The position numbers and the translations under genes are program-made. Shown here piece after piece: positions 62,846 through 64,000 of a DNA stretch of 64,000 nucleotides. The notes under the pieces are model-generated. The model worked only from the letters and a program-made list of their open reading frames with translations, was not told where the DNA came from and made no database searches. Positions within the stretch are counted from its first letter, which is position 1. Every line of letters begins with the position of its first letter. This stretch comes from Ignavibacteriota bacterium (GTDB lineage Bacteria; Bacteroidota; Ignavibacteria; Tepidaquicellales; OLB5), in contig RPQH01000002.1 of assembly GCA_003820375.1 (NCBI GenBank), positions 1 to 64,000 on the forward strand, given 5' to 3'.

Positions 62846-64000
62846 ATGTATAAGCACTTATACATATTAATATTTTTCAATTCTTGTTTACTCTTTTCAC
62901 AGCAGGGATGGTTTTGGCAGAGCCCTCTCCCTCAAGGCAACGATATAAATGATATTTACTGGCTGAACAGCAATACCGCTTATTTAGCGGGTGCTTGCGG
63001 TACTATAATGAAGACTACCGATAAAGGCAGAAACTGGGTAATCCAATATAATGGAATCAAATATTCTCTTGGTGTTATAAGATTCTTTAATGAAAATTCA
63101 GGAATTGCTGCAGGTAGTAATGGCACTATTTTAAGAACTACTAATGCAGGAAATAATTGGATTGTTGTTGACAGCGGCAAATATAAATGGTATCATGCAA
63201 TCGACTTTATAAACCAATCTACCGGATGGCTGCAAAGTTTTCATGAGAGTATAAATGTATTGTATAAAACTACAAATTCGGGCGCAAATTGGAACGCAGA
63301 TTCAATATATTTAAACTTTAATACATCAGGTTCTGATTGTATGAAATGGCTTTCGGCAGATACATGTCTTATAAGCACATCGAATAATATCGGCAATTAT
63401 CTTTATAAAACTGTTAACGGTGGTATTAACTGGCAGGTTAAACTTACTCTCCCTTATCAATCATATATTGCACATTTAGTATTTATTAATTCATACACTG
63501 GATGGGTTAGAGGAGGCAATTCAGTATATAAAACTACTAACCGTGGTGAAAACTGGACAGCAATTTTCACACCGGTTAATGTGAGCTTTTATGATTTATC
63601 ATTTTCAAATATTAATAACGGATTAGTTACAGGTAGTATGAATAATAATTCATTGATTTATAAAACAACAAACGGCGGAGAAAATTGGAGCTTAGCTTTT
63701 AGTATTAATAAATCAAACTATTCTTATATTACGGATATAGCATTAAATACCAATGATGTAATTGCAGCAGGTTCTCAGGGTCTAATTTATATTTCCAGCA
63801 ATACAGGAACGTCATGGGATTCTATCTGCTACAATGTAGCAGATGAATACCGAAAACCGGTTTTTTTAAATGATAACACAGGTTTTATACTAAGTGGCAG
63901 ATTTCAGGGACCAGGCTTTGCAAGCAGCACTAGCGATGGCGGTTTTACATGGTATTCAAAGATAATTGATACAACTACTAATTTTGATGCGCTATATTTT
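62846..64000 (+). CDS. Exported YCF48-repeat protein, probable T9SS cargo (3' end outside window)
   Basis: Open from the ATG at 62846 to the window edge, 385 codons with no stop. Signal peptide (MYKHLYILIFFNSCLLFSQQ), then repeated YCF48/BNR-like units: MKTTDKGRNWVIQYNG, LRTTNAGNNWIVVDSG, KTTNSGANWNADS, KTVNGGINWQVKL, KTTNRGENWTAIF, KTTNGGENWSLAF. The C-terminus is cut off, so the T9SS sorting tail expected from relatives in this window cannot be confirmed. Confidence 0.8.
   Translation, partial: MYKHLYILIFFNSCLLFSQQGWFWQSPLPQGNDINDIYWLNSNTAYLAGACGTIMKTTDKGRNWVIQYNGIKYSLGVIRFFNENSGIAAGSNGTILRTTNAGNNWIVVDSGKYKWYHAIDFINQSTGWLQSFHESINVLYKTTNSGANWNADSIYLNFNTSGSDCMKWLSADTCLISTSNNIGNYLYKTVNGGINWQVKLTLPYQSYIAHLVFINSYTGWVRGGNSVYKTTNRGENWTAIFTPVNVSFYDLSFSNINNGLVTGSMNNNSLIYKTTNGGENWSLAFSINKSNYSYITDIALNTNDVIAAGSQGLIYISSNTGTSWDSICYNVADEYRKPVFLNDNTGFILSGRFQGPGFASSTSDGGFTWYSKIIDTTTNFDALYF

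Overview
The window is AT-rich, mostly tightly packed DNA from a bacterium of the Bacteroidetes/Chlorobi/Ignavibacteria type; Ignavibacteria is my best guess. The evidence is TAnnTTTG-type -7 promoter boxes, weak ribosome binding sites, and many secreted proteins ending in a type IX secretion (T9SS) sorting domain with the NYPNPFNP signature. These often carry YCF48-like 'TTNGGxNW' repeats and FN3-like modules. No rRNA, complete tRNA or CRISPR array was found.

Left part (1-10.6 kb): two RHS scraps in opposite orientation. Then, on the minus strand, come a 2100-residue RHS/YD-repeat protein ending in a HExxHxxGxxD metallopeptidase-like tip, a small exported protein directly downstream (possible immunity partner), a multi-pass membrane protein and a small exported protein. 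A 500-residue protein of unknown function is on the plus strand.

Central part (10.8-43.2 kb): a contractile phage-tail-like locus with sheath, tube, overlapping tail-assembly chaperone ORFs, a tape-measure-position protein, hub with a peptidase tail, spike, LysM/gp25 fusion, baseplate J, tail protein I, fibres and a lysis cassette (holin-like, spanin-like, GH19 endolysin). I see no capsid, portal, terminase or head-maturation gene, and no AAA+ ATPase of the eCIS type. It therefore reads as a tailocin (R-type-pyocin-like particle) or a tail-only prophage derivative. It has a readable control circuit. A divergent XRE/CI-like repressor lacks a protease domain. An identical 15-bp operator sits upstream of the repressor and inside the promoter of a short early operon. 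That operon ends in a Mor/C-like activator. Five late promoters then share GTCTC-N14-GGAAC-N12-TAnnTTTG with invariant spacing, in front of the tail, baseplate and lysis units. Between hub and spike are two AT-rich genes that look like effectors (JAB/JAMM-like and Ntox44-like). The tape-measure-position protein itself carries a JAMM-like motif between two copies of a 'GGYTG...HPxEMVMNP' motif. Two T9SS proteins are inserted as separate transcription units without the late promoter.

Right flank (43.2-57.7 kb): a decayed GHKL-ATPase fragment, a frameshifted tyrosine-recombinase fragment and the 5' half of a tRNA-Pro(CGG). Three minus-strand T9SS surface proteins (2622, 656 and 265 residues) follow. 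Then comes a degenerate segment resembling the 3' half of a tRNA-Pro. The recombinase and tRNA pieces suggest an old integration boundary.

Far right (57.9-64 kb): ordinary chromosomal genes. These are a Tat-exported, T9SS-tagged intradiol dioxygenase, a fatty acid hydroxylase, a VOC protein, an AraC regulator, a ligase-associated MBL exonuclease, and a YCF48-repeat exported protein that runs off the window end.
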